The position numbers and the translations under genes are program-made. Under the pieces are notes generated by a model. The model made no database searches. It saw only the letters and a program-made list of their open reading frames with translations, and was not told the origin of the DNA. Shown piece after piece: positions 5,506-5,792 of a stretch of DNA of 5,792 bases; position 1 is the first letter of the stretch, and each line of letters opens with the position of its first letter. Origin of the DNA: an uncultured Opitutia bacterium (GTDB lineage Bacteria > Verrucomicrobiota > Verrucomicrobiia > Opitutales > UBA953); NCBI GenBank assembly GCA_903957465.1, contig CAJBPJ010000188.1, positions 1 through 5,792 of the forward strand, read 5' to 3'.

Positions 5506-5792
5506 ATGTCTTTCCTCGGCATTCAAGGTCGCACTTACCTCGTTGTGGGCGTGGCTAATCGCAAATCAGTCGCGTGGCATGTCGCCCAAACGCTTGAAGG
5601 GGAGGGCGCCAAGGTCGTCTATTCGGTACGCTCCGAGACACGCCGTGCCTCTTTAGATAAGCAATTAGCGGGCAAGTCTGTGTACGTCTGCGACCTCGAG
5701 CATGAAGATCAAATTCGAAAACTCGCTGCAGATGTTGCCAAGGATCACGGCCCGCTGGATGGCGTACTGCACAGCGTCGCCTTTGCCAATTA
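5506..5792 (+). CDS. fabI: Enoyl-[acyl-carrier-protein] reductase (NADH) FabI, 3'-truncated by the window edge
   Basis: Catalyses the last step of each fatty-acid elongation round, reducing trans-2-enoyl-ACP with NAD(P)H. Ninety-five codons are visible from ATG 5506 with no stop; full-length FabI is about 260 residues, so roughly two thirds is missing. The N-terminal Rossmann part is clear: VVGVANRKSVAWHVAQTL (13-30), the short-chain-dehydrogenase-like cofactor loop in the FabI form GVAnxxSIAW; then GAKVVYS (34-40), CDLEHEDQI (62-70, the Asp63 position that contacts adenine in the family) and LDGVLHSVAFAN (84-95), matching the FabI HxxAFA segment. The catalytic Tyr-x6-Tyr-x6-Lys lies beyond the window and cannot be checked. 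It is eight bases downstream of fabZ, giving consecutive dehydratase and reductase steps. The start has no Shine-Dalgarno; CCTCC precedes the ATG. Confidence 0.95.
   Translation, partial: MSFLGIQGRTYLVVGVANRKSVAWHVAQTLEGEGAKVVYSVRSETRRASLDKQLAGKSVYVCDLEHEDQIRKLAADVAKDHGPLDGVLHSVAFAN

Noticed and set aside
1..5792. Defence system, mobile element, CRISPR or other novel cassette
   Set aside because: All stretches over 100 bases belong to recognised housekeeping genes; no repeats, integrase or transposase fragments, or shifts in base composition were noticed.

Overview
The window is 5.8 kb of gene-dense, chromosomal-looking DNA from a Gram-negative (diderm) bacterium that makes lipid A. It carries seven protein genes. 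Five run on the + strand from position 1: the 3' part of bamA, an ompH/skp-type chaperone gene, lpxD, and prs, followed (after one minus-strand gene) by fabZ and the 5' part of fabI. The minus-strand gene encodes an exported Bcp-type peroxiredoxin. I see no rRNA, tRNA, mobile element, CRISPR array or long repeat.

The order bamA-ompH-lpxD is the classic outer-membrane biogenesis cluster. What follows differs from the proteobacterial order (fabZ-lpxA-lpxB): here lpxD overlaps prs by four bases, and fabZ lies further on, paired with fabI. Together with the style of the Prs protein (for example KDKPRVPITAKLVANLL and DDMTETAGT) and the lack of Shine-Dalgarno sequences, this suggests a member of the PVC group, perhaps Verrucomicrobiota. 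That assignment is inference from remembered family style, not from a search.

Layout: 1-1729 bamA (POTRA domains and barrel, 5' end outside the window); 1806-2369 ompH; 2379-2408 a strong intrinsic-terminator hairpin only seven bases before the lpxD start; 2416-3477 lpxD; 3474-4424 prs; 4448-4960 (minus) peroxiredoxin, convergent with prs; 4961-5059 a divergent intergenic region with a candidate promoter; 5060-5497 fabZ; 5506-5792 fabI, cut by the window end.

Functionally, BamA inserts outer-membrane proteins that OmpH/Skp escorts through the periplasm. LpxD adds the second acyl chain of lipid A from acyl-ACP, and FabZ and FabI complete the elongation cycle that makes acyl-ACP. Prs makes PRPP for nucleotides, histidine and NAD. 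The window is mostly housekeeping. I do not see a convincing new system. The points worth a second look are the terminator placed inside the envelope cluster, the absence of recognisable ribosome binding sites, the tight lpxD-prs coupling, and the exported peroxiredoxin.
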